From assembly GCA_030065095.1 (NCBI GenBank), contig JASJDP010000028.1, forward strand, positions 116,226-180,225: 64,000 nt of DNA, given 5' to 3'. This DNA is from Rhodobacter sp. (GTDB taxonomy: Bacteria; Pseudomonadota; Alphaproteobacteria; Rhodobacterales; Rhodobacteraceae). Below, in pieces: positions 17,646-26,038 of this stretch. The notes beneath the pieces were generated by a model. The model was given only the letters and a program-made list of their open reading frames with translations, was not told the origin of the DNA and made no database searches. Position numbers and translations under genes: made by a program. Each line of letters begins with the position of its first letter. Position 1 is the first letter of the stretch.

Positions 17646-18932
17646 ATGGCCCTGGACACGAACCCTGCGATTGCGGCTTACGAGGCACCTGAGAAGGACC
17701 TTTACGAGGTTGGCGAGATACCCCCGATGGGCTTTGTGCCAAAGCAAATGCATGCCTGGGCGATCCGGCGTGAGCGACACGGCGAGCCGGACAAGTCGTT
17801 TGAAGTCGAAGTCGTCGATGTGCCGCGGCCGGACAGCCACGAGGTGCTGGTTCTGGTGATGGCGGCGGGCGTAAACTACAATGGCGTCTGGGCGGGTCTG
17901 GGCGTGCCGATTTCGCCCTTTGACGTGCATAAGGCACCGTTTCATATTGCGGGGTCCGACGCCTCTGGCATCGTCTGGGCCGTGGGCGACAAGGTGAAGA
18001 ACTGGAAGGTCGGCGACGAGGTCGTGATCCACTGCAACCAGGACGACGGCGACGACGAGGAATGCAACGGGGGCGACCCGATGTTTTCGCCGTCGCAGCG
18101 GATCTGGGGCTATGAAACACCCGACGGATCCTTTGCGCAGTTCACCTGCGTGCAGGCGCAGCAACTCATGCCGCGGCCCAAACACCTGACATGGGAAGAA
18201 TCGGCCTGCTACACGCTGACGTTGGCCACGGCTTACCGGATGCTGTTCGGCCACCATCCCCACGAGTTGAAGCCCGGGCAGAACGTGCTGGTCTGGGGTG
18301 CCTCGGGCGGTCTGGGATCATACGCGATCCAGTTGATCAACACCGCCGGCGCGAATGCCATTGCGGTGATCAGCGATGAGGACAAGCGGCAATTCGTGCT
18401 GGATCTGGGGGCCAAGGGTGTCATCAACCGAAAGGATTTCAACTGCTGGGGGCAGCTGCCGACGGTTAACACGGACGAATACAAGGCCTGGTTCGCCGAG
18501 GTACGCAAGTTCGGCAAGGCGATCTGGGAGATTACCGGCAAGGGCGTGAATGTCGACATGGTGTTCGAACATCCCGGCGAGGCGACGTTCCCGGTGTCGA
18601 CCTTCGTGGTGAAGAAGGGCGGCATGGTGGTGATCTGCGCCGGGACCACGGGGTATAACCTGACGATGGACGCGCGCTATGTCTGGATGCACCAGAAGCG
18701 CATCCAGGGCTCTCACTTCGCGCACCTCAAGCAGGCGGCGGCAGCAAACAAGCTGATGGTCGAGCGGCGGCTGGATCCGTGTATGTCCGAAGTCTTTCCC
18801 TGGGCCGAAATCCCGGCAGCGCATACCAAGATGATGCGGAACGAACACAAGCCGGGCAACATGTCCGTTCTGGTGCAGGCACCGAAGACGGGGTTAAGGA
18901 CATTGGAGGATGCGCTGAATATCGGCCGCTAA
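17646..18932 (+). CDS. ccr: Crotonyl-CoA carboxylase/reductase
   Basis: 428 aa, the usual family length. It reduces and carboxylates crotonyl-CoA to ethylmalonyl-CoA with NADPH and CO2, the key step of the ethylmalonyl-CoA pathway for C2 assimilation. Visible landmarks are AAGVNYNGVWAGLGVP, HIAGSDASGIVWAVG, GYETPDGSFAQFT, and the nucleotide motif VWGASGGLGSYAIQ. The ATG at 17646 has GAAGGAG upstream, and a terminator follows. Presence of this gene implies growth on acetate-yielding substrates or PHB turnover without a glyoxylate shunt. Confidence 0.96.
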   Translation: MALDTNPAIAAYEAPEKDLYEVGEIPPMGFVPKQMHAWAIRRERHGEPDKSFEVEVVDVPRPDSHEVLVLVMAAGVNYNGVWAGLGVPISPFDVHKAPFHIAGSDASGIVWAVGDKVKNWKVGDEVVIHCNQDDGDDEECNGGDPMFSPSQRIWGYETPDGSFAQFTCVQAQQLMPRPKHLTWEESACYTLTLATAYRMLFGHHPHELKPGQNVLVWGASGGLGSYAIQLINTAGANAIAVISDEDKRQFVLDLGAKGVINRKDFNCWGQLPTVNTDEYKAWFAEVRKFGKAIWEITGKGVNVDMVFEHPGEATFPVSTFVVKKGGMVVICAGTTGYNLTMDARYVWMHQKRIQGSHFAHLKQAAAANKLMVERRLDPCMSEVFPWAEIPAAHTKMMRNEHKPGNMSVLVQAPKTGLRTLEDALNIGR

Positions 18933-18957
18933 AGCCGTGCGCTGAACTTGTTGTCCT

Positions 18958-18990
18958 GGGCCCCGGTGATTCGCGGGGCCCTAATTGTTT
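18958..18990 (+). terminator. Rho-independent terminator of ccr
   Basis: GGGCCCCG (18958-18965) pairs exactly with CGGGGCCC (18974-18981), followed by TAATTGTTT. It lies 26 bases after the ccr stop. Confidence 0.75.
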
Positions 18991-19033
18991 CGAATTTTAA
19001 CCGCCTGCCCGGATTTCAAACTCTTGTTAACCT

Positions 19034-19136
19034 TACTCTCCCCATTTTTGGCGAGTTATTATCCGCGACCGTCTGAAGATACTATGAATGTGGTAGACTG
19101 TTCTTAACAGACCGTTAACCTTTCCTGGGGAGAGTA
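19034..19136 (+). promoter_or_regulatory. Long-range inverted repeat covering the RBS of the 62-aa gene
   Basis: TACTCTCCCCA (19034-19044) is the exact reverse complement of TGGGGAGAGTA (19126-19136). The right arm contains the ribosome binding site GGGGAGAG of the gene at 19140. In the mRNA the left arm could close the RBS. Confidence 0.5.
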
Positions 19137-19139
19137 CCA

Positions 19140-19328
19140 ATGGCAAACGACTGGATACTCGACGTACTTGCGGACCTGAAGACCTATGCCCAGAAAAACG
19201 GGTTGTCCGCCCTTGCCGAGCAGCTGGAGGACACCATGCTGATCGCGGCGACCGAAATTGCGTCGACTGAGGGGAAGGCGCCTTCGGCGGCACTGTCAGA
19301 TGCGGGGACGACTGGACACGTTTATTGA
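19140..19328 (+). CDS. Small protein upstream of luxR
   Basis: 62 aa (MANDWILDVLADLKTYAQKN...), with a strong RBS and normal codon use. It resembles the short helical proteins that precede quorum-sensing luxR genes in Roseobacter-group genomes; function unknown. It overlaps the chosen luxR start, so translation is probably coupled. It has no Cys and no membrane segment, and could be a regulator partner of LuxR. Confidence 0.75.
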   Translation: MANDWILDVLADLKTYAQKNGLSALAEQLEDTMLIAATEIASTEGKAPSAALSDAGTTGHVY

Positions 19329-20013
19329 AGGGATGCAAGGCGCTGCGTCCCTGGACGAACTTCAGGGACAGATCATCGGACTGCGGGACTTATTCGACGT
19401 CGAACATCTGGTTTATCACTCGGTCAATGCCGCGGGCGGGCAATATGCGGCGCTGACCTATCCGATGGACTGGGTCGATCGCTATCTGGAACAGGAATAT
19501 GCGCGGATCGATCCCGTGGTGCAGGGATGCTACCGGCGGTTTCACCCGGTCGACTGGAAGCGGCTCGACTGGTCGGCCAAGCAAGCGCGGGACTTCATGG
19601 GCGAAGCCCAGAGTGCCGGGGTCGGACAGCAAGGGTTTTCGGTCCCGATTCGGGGCCCGAACGGCCAGTTCGCCCTATTCACGGTCAGCGACCGGCGCAC
19701 AGATCCGCAGTGGGACAAGTACACCGAACGCCATATGCGCGACCTGATTCTCGCGGCGCATTTCGTCAATCAGAAGGCGTTGGAAATCGAGCACGGAACG
19801 GACGAGACGCAAGTGCGGGCCCTCAGCCCAAGAGAGGTGGATGCTTTGACAATGCTTGCCATGGGCTGCAGCCGTGCACAGGCGGCCGAGAGCCTGTCGA
19901 TCAGCGAGCACACCCTGCGCGTCTATATCGAAAGCGCCCGGTTCAAACTGAATGCCAGCAACACGACCCATGCGGTCGCACGTGCGCTGACTTTGGGCCT
20001 GCTGGTGATCTGA
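19300..20013 (+). CDS. LuxR-family quorum-sensing regulator
   Basis: 237 aa from the ATG at 19300 (19333 is an alternative). The N-terminal autoinducer-binding domain has the conserved aromatic/Asp pattern YPMDWVDRYLEQEYARIDPVV, with W and D in the acyl-HSL pocket, and GQQGFSVPIRGPNGQFALF. The C-terminal GerE-type HTH is LSPREVDALTMLAMGCSRAQ to ESARFKLNASNTTHAVARAL. It binds an acyl-homoserine lactone and controls transcription. It lies 99 bases before luxI. The start has no strong SD and falls within the upstream gene, so coupling is likely. Confidence 0.9.
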   Translation: MRGRLDTFIEGMQGAASLDELQGQIIGLRDLFDVEHLVYHSVNAAGGQYAALTYPMDWVDRYLEQEYARIDPVVQGCYRRFHPVDWKRLDWSAKQARDFMGEAQSAGVGQQGFSVPIRGPNGQFALFTVSDRRTDPQWDKYTERHMRDLILAAHFVNQKALEIEHGTDETQVRALSPREVDALTMLAMGCSRAQAAESLSISEHTLRVYIESARFKLNASNTTHAVARALTLGLLVI

Positions 20014-20076
20014 CCACCTCCCGTTTCGTTAACAAACCGTGCGGTCCGTTAGGGCCGCGTTAGCCAAGCTGCGCCA

Positions 20077-20106
20077 GCCTTTCGTCCGAATGTCGAGACG
20101 AAAGGC
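20077..20106 (+). promoter_or_regulatory. Inverted repeat that includes the luxI ribosome binding site
   Basis: GCCTTTCGTC (20077-20086) and GACGAAAGGC (20097-20106) are perfect 10-base arms with a 10-base loop. The right arm contains AAAGG, the SD of luxI, 7 bases before its ATG. It may be an RNA hairpin that limits LuxI translation, or a LuxR operator; it does not match a classical 20-bp lux box. Confidence 0.6.
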
Positions 20107-20112
20107 AAAGAC

Positions 20113-20751
20113 ATGCTGCGCTATCTCTACGGCGACGAGTTGCACCTGTTCCCAAAGCTGCGCGACGCGATGTTCCGCGACCGCGCCCGACAATTCCGCG
20201 ACCGGCTGCATTGGGACGTAGAGGTCGGTGCCGACGGCACCGAACGCGATGCTTATGACGGGATGAACCCGCTTTATGTGATCTGGCAAGGGTCCCATGG
20301 CGGTCACGGCGGGTCGTTGCGATTTCTGCCAACGACCGGTGACGCGATGGTGAACGATCACTTCACCGGTTTGACGGGTGGTGCGCGCATTCAAAGCCCG
20401 TTCATCTGGGAATGCACACGGTTCTGCCTTGGCGACGGCGCGCCGCCGCGGGTCTCGGCAGCACTTATGCTGGGCGGTCTGGAAGTGGGCCTTGGATTTC
20501 ATCTGAGCGATGCGGTCGGCGTCTTCGACGCGCGCATGGTGCGGATCTATCGACGCCTTGGATGGGAGCCGACCGTGCTGGGAACGGCGGGGGAAGGCCG
20601 CAACGCCGTGAGCGTTGGCCTCTGGACATTCGATGCGAGCCTTCGGCAACGGTTGCTGCAGAGAGCCGGGGTGACGGATGCCCTGTCACGGTTGTGGTTC
20701 GAGCAGGCGTTCAGGCAGACGGCGCCTGCCCCGCTCGCGATGGCCGGGTAG
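20113..20751 (+). CDS. Acyl-homoserine-lactone synthase
   Basis: 212 aa LuxI family. The conserved N-terminal pattern is present: FRDRLHWDVEV (Arg and Trp of the SAM site), DAYD, GSLRFLPTTG (Ser-x-Arg) and WECTRF with the family Glu. It makes an acyl-HSL from SAM and acyl-ACP. The gene follows luxR directly, with an RBS hairpin between them. The C-terminal part (LWFEQAFRQT) is less conserved, so acyl length cannot be told. Confidence 0.93.
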   Translation: MLRYLYGDELHLFPKLRDAMFRDRARQFRDRLHWDVEVGADGTERDAYDGMNPLYVIWQGSHGGHGGSLRFLPTTGDAMVNDHFTGLTGGARIQSPFIWECTRFCLGDGAPPRVSAALMLGGLEVGLGFHLSDAVGVFDARMVRIYRRLGWEPTVLGTAGEGRNAVSVGLWTFDASLRQRLLQRAGVTDALSRLWFEQAFRQTAPAPLAMAG

Positions 20752-20856
20752 CACCTGTGCAAGGCGTCTCTTTGACCCCGAGATCGTCTGAGGAGGTTGG
20801 GCGAACCGCCGCAATCGCCGGTTCCCCCCGCACGGCCCTCGGTCTAGGGTCGCGCC

Positions 20857-22386
20857 ATGGGCGCATCCGCTTTCACGTTTTCGGAAGATCAGGCCGAGGC
20901 ATTCGATAGCATCGCCGAGATGCTGCGCGGAGCGGGCGTCGATCTGGACGACGGGCTTTTGACGCCTTCGACGGAAGGCAAGGCACAGGCGATGGCGCTG
21001 CTGGGCCGGGCCGGGTCGGGCAAGACGATGCTGCTGGCGCGGTTGTACCACGCGCTGGAAGAGGCAGGTGTCGAGATCGTCTCGGGCGACTACGAAAGCC
21101 GCCGCAAGAAGGACCGGCGCACTTTGGCGATCCTGGCGCCGACCAACAAGGCGGCAAGCGTTCTGCGCACGGCCGGCGTGCCGGCGACGACCATCCACCG
21201 GATTCTCTACACGCCGGTTTACGATCCGGAGTACGAGAAGGTGGCCGAATGGCTGGCGGGCGGGGCCGAGCGGCCAAAGATCGAGGGCTTGACCGACGCG
21301 GCGCTGGACCGCGCGCTGGAGTTTTACAACGCTCAGAAATCGATCCCCGGCGCCTTGGCTACGGCCGGTTTGCGCGGGTCGGATTTCATCATCGGGTGGA
21401 AGCGGCGCGAAGATCCCCTGGATATCGGATTTGTCGACGAAGCTTCGATGCTGGACCAGACGCAGTTCGAGGATTTGCAAGAGATCTTTCCCACTCTGCT
21501 GCTCTTTGGCGACCCGGCGCAGCTCGCGCCGGTGGGCCAGTCGGGCGAGATGGTGTTCGACCGGTTCGAAGGGCCGAAGAAGCTGATGCTGAACCGGGTT
21601 CACAGGCAGGCGGAAGGCAATCCCATATTGGACCTCGCTCACAGCCTGGGCAACGAGCAGCTGGGGTTTGAGGAGTTCGAGCGGCAGATCGAGGCGGCGG
21701 CACGGGGCGATGATCGGGTGGTCGTCGCCCCGCGGGTGGATGCGGACATGATGGCGCGGTCACCGGTGCTGGTGTGGCGCAACGTGACGCGGGTCCGGTT
21801 GATCCAGGCGTTCAGGGGCGCGTTCGGGGCGCCGCCGGATGCGCTGTTGCCCGGCGAACCGCTGATCTGTGACGGGATCGAGCTGCCGCTGAAGCACCGC
21901 AAACGGCGGATCGACCTCGAGGCGCGGGGGCTGATCAAGGGCGCGCAGGTGATCTATCTTGGCCCCGGGCAGAAGCCGGGGTTTTCCCGGTTGCACGTGA
22001 TGGGGGCGGAAGAGCCGCGGATTTCCGCGGCCTCCATCGTGAAGATCGAGTTCCCCGATCAGGACGAACCGTTCATTCCGTTTGCGGCGCGCATGGGGGC
22101 CGCGTTTCTGCATGGCTCCGCCGTGACGATTCACAAGGCGCAAGGGTCGCAATGGCCCGAAGTGCAGGTATTCGCCCCCGATATCTGGGCAGCGGCGCAA
22201 TCGGGCCGGATCGAGGCGGGTCTGCCGCTGTGGAAGCGGCTCGCCTACGTGGCGATCACCCGGGCGCAGGAACGTCTTTATTGGGTGACACGGTACCGGT
22301 TGGCGCGGCCATCGGGGGGACTGTCGGTCGACGATTTGGCCCACGGCCCGGCGCCACTGGCCTTGACAGAGGAGGAAGATAGTTGA
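20857..22386 (+). CDS. RecD-like ATP-dependent DNA helicase
   Basis: 509 aa superfamily 1 helicase. Motif I is GRAGSGKT (about 50-57), then APTNKAASVLRTAG (Ia), VDEASMLDQTQ (II), FGDPAQLAPVG (III), LNRVHRQ (IV), SAVTIHKAQGSQW (V) and YVAITRAQERLYWV (VI). This is the UvrD/RecD C-terminal-2 arrangement of ExoV-type ATPases. RecB and RecC are not nearby, so it may act alone in DNA repair. Its stop overlaps the start of the next gene. Confidence 0.88.
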   Translation: MGASAFTFSEDQAEAFDSIAEMLRGAGVDLDDGLLTPSTEGKAQAMALLGRAGSGKTMLLARLYHALEEAGVEIVSGDYESRRKKDRRTLAILAPTNKAASVLRTAGVPATTIHRILYTPVYDPEYEKVAEWLAGGAERPKIEGLTDAALDRALEFYNAQKSIPGALATAGLRGSDFIIGWKRREDPLDIGFVDEASMLDQTQFEDLQEIFPTLLLFGDPAQLAPVGQSGEMVFDRFEGPKKLMLNRVHRQAEGNPILDLAHSLGNEQLGFEEFERQIEAAARGDDRVVVAPRVDADMMARSPVLVWRNVTRVRLIQAFRGAFGAPPDALLPGEPLICDGIELPLKHRKRRIDLEARGLIKGAQVIYLGPGQKPGFSRLHVMGAEEPRISAASIVKIEFPDQDEPFIPFAARMGAAFLHGSAVTIHKAQGSQWPEVQVFAPDIWAAAQSGRIEAGLPLWKRLAYVAITRAQERLYWVTRYRLARPSGGLSVDDLAHGPAPLALTEEEDS

Positions 22387-23114
22387 GCGGAACGATATTG
22401 ATCACCGGCGCGTCCAGCGGCATTGGCCGCGCGACGGCGGAACTGTTCATTTCCAAGGGCTGGATGGTGGGGGTTCTGGCGCGGCGGGCGGCGGCGCTGG
22501 CCGAGATCGCGACGCGCCACGACAACGTTGTGGTGTTGCCGGCGGACGTGACCGATCCCGACGCGGTGGAAAAGGCCTTCGAACGGTTTGTCGAAACCGC
22601 GGGGCGGATCGACGTGCTGTTCAACAACGCCGGCACGTTCGGGATTGCCGGGATGATCGACGAGATCCCGGTCGAGACCTGGACCGAGGTGGTGAATGTG
22701 AACCTGCACGGGATGTTCCTGTGCGCCCGGCAGGCGTTCCGGCACATGCGGAGGCAGGCGCCGCAGGGCGGGCGGATCATCAACAACGGCTCGATCTCGG
22801 CCTATGTGCCGCGCGAAGGGTCGGTGTGCTACACGACGACAAAACATGCGATCACCGGACTGACGCGGACGCTGTCGCTTGACGGGCGACCCTATGACAT
22901 CGCCTGCGGTCAGATCGATATCGGCAACGCACGCACACCGATGGTCGAAGAGTTGTCGGCGCGGGCGCGGGAGGCCGGCAAGCCGGTGCCCGAGACGATG
23001 GATGTGGCCCATGCGGCCGAGGCCGTGCTGCAGATGGCGGCACTGCCGCTGAGCGCGAATGTTCAGTTCATGACGATCATGGCGACGAAGATGCCCTATA
23101 TCGGCAGAGGCTGA
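22383..23114 (+). CDS. Short-chain dehydrogenase/reductase
   Basis: 243 aa classical SDR with cofactor motif TGASSGIG (7-14), NNAG at about 83, and catalytic SISAYVP...CYTTTKHA (Ser-Tyr-Lys). The start is TTG, overlapping the helicase TGA, with GAGGAGGA just upstream; this makes MSGTILITGASSG. Coupled with the helicase gene by overlap only; substrate unknown. Confidence 0.85.
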   Translation: MSGTILITGASSGIGRATAELFISKGWMVGVLARRAAALAEIATRHDNVVVLPADVTDPDAVEKAFERFVETAGRIDVLFNNAGTFGIAGMIDEIPVETWTEVVNVNLHGMFLCARQAFRHMRRQAPQGGRIINNGSISAYVPREGSVCYTTTKHAITGLTRTLSLDGRPYDIACGQIDIGNARTPMVEELSARAREAGKPVPETMDVAHAAEAVLQMAALPLSANVQFMTIMATKMPYIGRG

Positions 23115-23228
23115 CGAACGGCGGCGTATGGCCGGTCTCGGTCACCGGCGTTGAGGTCGCTGTGCGTAATTGCTAAACTTGATCCGCGTTGCGATTTAGG
23201 GCGTGGTTCCAACGGGATAGGGATAGAC

Positions 23229-23669
23229 ATGAGCGACTCGGCAAGGCGGGGTGATGCGGGGTTTTCGCTGCTGGAATTGATGGTGGTTGTGGTGATCCTG
23301 TCGATCCTGGCCCTGGTCATCGTGCCCCGGATCATCGACCGGCCGGATCAGGCGCGCGTCGCGCGCGCGCAGGCGGATCTGGCCAGTCTGGAAAACGCGG
23401 TGAAGTTCTACAAGCTCGACAACCTGCGCTATCCGACGACCGAACAGGGGCTGCAGGCGCTGGTCAACCCGCCGGTAAGCGAGCCGCTGGCGCCGAACTA
23501 CGCCGATGGCGGCTATATCGAGCGGCTTCCGAAAGACCCGTGGGGGGCGGATTATCAGTATCTGTCGCCGGGTGTGTACGGCGATTTCGACATCTTCACC
23601 TTCGGCGCCGACGGGGCCCAGGGCGGGGACGGCACCAATTCGGATATCGGCACGTGGATGGCGAAATAG
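23229..23669 (+). CDS. gspG: Type II secretion major pseudopilin GspG
   Basis: 146 aa. The prepilin cleavage region is GDAGFSLLELMVVVVIL (cut after Gly, Glu at +5), followed by DQARVARAQADLASLENAVKFYK, the long helix. The C-terminal calcium loop pattern is WGADYQYLSPG...GADGAQGGDGTNSDIGTW. It forms the pseudopilus shaft. First gene of the T2SS operon; AGGGATAGAC precedes the ATG. Confidence 0.96.
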   Translation: MSDSARRGDAGFSLLELMVVVVILSILALVIVPRIIDRPDQARVARAQADLASLENAVKFYKLDNLRYPTTEQGLQALVNPPVSEPLAPNYADGGYIERLPKDPWGADYQYLSPGVYGDFDIFTFGADGAQGGDGTNSDIGTWMAK

Positions 23670-24100
23670 ACCGCGGCACGGCGGGGTTCACCCTGATCGA
23701 ACTGATGATCGTGATAACGGTGCTGTCGGTTCTCACGGTCACCGTAAGCCTTGGGGTGAACCGGCCGCGCAGTTCGAATGCGCAGGACTGGTCGCGGTTC
23801 GAAACGGTGCATGCGGCGATGCGGGAGCAGGCGGTGCTTCGGCGCGAAGTCTTGGGGCTGTCGATCGATCCCGACGGATATCAACGGCTGCGGCGCGTCG
23901 GCGGGCAATGGCAAGAGATGAGCGCGGCCGTACACTGGCGCGATTCCGTGACGGTGCAGCAGCCGTTCGACCCGCGGACGCGTGTGGTGTTTCTGCCGGT
24001 CGGACAAAGCACAAAATTGCGCCTGGTGTTCAAGGCCGGGACGGCTGTGCGGATTTGCGAAAGCGACGGTTGGGGACCGGCAAGATGCCGCGCGGGATGA
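23654..24100 (+). CDS. gspH: Type II secretion minor pseudopilin GspH
   Basis: 148 aa if started at the GTG at 23654, inside the end of gspG (16-base overlap). The prepilin signal is RGTAGFTLIELMIVITVLS, followed by a short beta-rich domain ending CESDGWGPARC. Position after gspG and size support GspH. The start is uncertain because no ATG is available before the signal; translational coupling is likely. Confidence 0.82.
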   Translation: MDGEIDRGTAGFTLIELMIVITVLSVLTVTVSLGVNRPRSSNAQDWSRFETVHAAMREQAVLRREVLGLSIDPDGYQRLRRVGGQWQEMSAAVHWRDSVTVQQPFDPRTRVVFLPVGQSTKLRLVFKAGTAVRICESDGWGPARCRAG

Positions 24101-24462
24101 GACCGGCACGCGACGAAGGCATTAGCCTTATCGAGGTCGTGATTGCCGTGCTGGTGTTGTCGGTCGGAATCGTGGCAGGGTATCAAAGCCTGGGACAGGC
24201 CCGGATGGCGATCGGCAGTGAAGTGCCGCGTATCTTGGCGCAAACCGCGGCGCTGAACCGGGCCGAAGAGCTGAAGCTTGTCGGAATGGCGGCGGGGCGC
24301 GGGCTGCCGCAGGTGGTGCGGCAGGGGCCCTACGAGTGGCGGGTCGACATATCCGAGAAACTGACCCAGGGCGGATTCGTCGAGGCGCGGGTGCGCGTCA
24401 GTGCGGCGGATCAGCCGGGGGCGGTCGTCGTGGTCTATGCGCCGTCCGGACCCGTGCAATGA
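24097..24462 (+). CDS. gspI: Type II secretion minor pseudopilin GspI
   Basis: 121 aa from the ATG at 24097, whose ATGA overlaps the gspH stop; an ATG at 24085 is also possible. Signal ARDEGISLIEVVIAVLVLS has the prepilin pattern (Glu at +5), with cleavage after the Gly in DEG. The globular part is short, as in GspI. It acts at the pseudopilus tip with J and K. Confidence 0.85.
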   Translation: MRPARDEGISLIEVVIAVLVLSVGIVAGYQSLGQARMAIGSEVPRILAQTAALNRAEELKLVGMAAGRGLPQVVRQGPYEWRVDISEKLTQGGFVEARVRVSAADQPGAVVVVYAPSGPVQ

Positions 24463-25055
24463 GACGGCGCCGGGACACGGGCTTTACGCTGCTCGAACTG
24501 GTGGCGGTGTTGGCGATCTTTGCCGTGGTGGCGCTGATCGGCGTCAAGGTCGTCGAGCAGACCCTGCGCAGCAACGACCGGCTGGTCGAACTGAGCGGCG
24601 AGGCGGCGGAACTGGCCTATGGCCTGAGTCTTCTTCGGCAGGACCTGAACGCCGCGCTGGACCTGCCGTTTCGTCCGCCCGGCGGGGCGGTGTTTCCCTC
24701 GCTCGATGCGCCGGCGCGCGGCGAGGCATTCAGCCTGACAGTGGGTGGCACCGGCACCCTGGACGGCCGGGATCCGGGACAAGCGCGGGTGACCTGGCGG
24801 TTCGATGCCGGCTCGGGCGCGGTCTCGCGTCAGGTCTGGCCGGTGCTGGCACCGGCGAATGCTCGCGTGCAGGGTGGCGAGGTTACCATTTTCAGGGAGA
24901 TTCTGGGATTCGAGCTCGAGGGTTACGTGCCCGAGCGCGGCTGGACGGTCGGGTTTCCGGGCAACGAAGGTCAGGCCGTTTTACCGCAGGCGCTGCGGGT
25001 GCGGCTGACGCACGCACGGCTCGATCTGCTTGAGACGGTGGTGACGCTGCGATGA
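24459..25055 (+). CDS. gspJ: Type II secretion minor pseudopilin GspJ
   Basis: 198 aa. Prepilin signal DTGFTLLELVAVLAIFAVV, then SGEAAELAYGLSLLRQDLNAA. ATGA overlap with gspI. Size fits GspJ, the tip pseudopilin that pairs with I and K. Confidence 0.88.
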   Translation: MRRRRDTGFTLLELVAVLAIFAVVALIGVKVVEQTLRSNDRLVELSGEAAELAYGLSLLRQDLNAALDLPFRPPGGAVFPSLDAPARGEAFSLTVGGTGTLDGRDPGQARVTWRFDAGSGAVSRQVWPVLAPANARVQGGEVTIFREILGFELEGYVPERGWTVGFPGNEGQAVLPQALRVRLTHARLDLLETVVTLR

Positions 25056-25969
25056 GGGAGGATCGTGGGGCCGTCCTGATCAACGCGCTGGTCATCGTGC
25101 TGGTGATTTCGTCCGTCGCCGCGGCGCTTTTGACGCGCGCCGAGAGCGCGCGGCTGCGGACCGCCGGGACACAGGCGGCGGGGCAGCTCGACCTGTATCT
25201 CGACGCGGCAGAGGCGCTTTTGCCAGCGCTGCTTCAAAGCGCAGGACCGGATGGCACCGCGGTGCATCGCGGGCAGGACTGGGCGCAGGTCGGACGGGTT
25301 TACGACATCGACCGCGGGCGGGTCACCGTCGAGCTGGCCGATCTGCAAGGGCGATTGAACGTCAACTGGCTGAGCCGGGCGGATGACGCCTATGCGCAGG
25401 ACAGCTTTGCCCGGCTTTTCGACGCCATCGACCTGCCACGGTCCCTGCTGCGCGAAATCACCGACTTCGTCTCACCCGGGGGTCCGCGCAACATTAACCC
25501 CTATCTGCGGCGCGACCCGCCGGTACAGCCGCGTGGCGGCCCGGTGGCGGTGCTGGCGGAGCTGCGGCTGGTCGAGGGGATGACGCCGGATCGCTTCGCT
25601 GTGTTGCAGCGGCATGTATCGGCGATTCCGTTCGACAAGCTTCTGAACCTCAACACGGCCTCGGTGCCGGTGCTGCGCGCCGCGCTGGCACCGTTCCCCG
25701 AGGAACAGGTCACCGAACTGATCGAGACCTTGCGAACCGGGTATTTGGAGTCGCGGTCGGAGATACGGAACCGGACGATCGAACTTCTGGAAACCGAGGA
25801 CGTCGACCACCTGCCCTTCGACCGGATCACGATTGCCGGCAACTGGTTCGAGGCGCGGCTGACGGCGGAATTGGACGGCAACGCAGCGGTGCGACGGGTG
25901 ACCCTGGAGCGGGACGAAGCCGACCGCGAAACCACACGTGTGGCCTACCGCTGGGCCGAGTATGATTGA
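25052..25969 (+). CDS. gspK: Type II secretion minor pseudopilin GspK
   Basis: 305 aa, the largest pseudopilin. The signal is DRGAVLINALVIVLVISSVA: GspK characteristically lacks Glu at +5 and this one has Asn-Ala there. Helix-hairpin-helix-like segment LLNLNTASVPVLRAAL and the ADLQGRLNVNWL motif are typical of the family. ATGA overlap with gspJ. It caps the pseudopilus. Confidence 0.92.
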   Translation: MREDRGAVLINALVIVLVISSVAAALLTRAESARLRTAGTQAAGQLDLYLDAAEALLPALLQSAGPDGTAVHRGQDWAQVGRVYDIDRGRVTVELADLQGRLNVNWLSRADDAYAQDSFARLFDAIDLPRSLLREITDFVSPGGPRNINPYLRRDPPVQPRGGPVAVLAELRLVEGMTPDRFAVLQRHVSAIPFDKLLNLNTASVPVLRAALAPFPEEQVTELIETLRTGYLESRSEIRNRTIELLETEDVDHLPFDRITIAGNWFEARLTAELDGNAAVRRVTLERDEADRETTRVAYRWAEYD

Positions 25970-26038
25970 AGCCGGGTGGGGATATCTCCATAGTGACTCA
26001 GCACCCGGATCGACGGGCAAGGGCAGACAGGAGTTGGC

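Noticed and set aside
20014..20076. Classical lux box upstream of luxI
   Set aside because: No 20-bp element close to the known lux-box consensus was found; only short TTAAC/GTTAA repeats occur.
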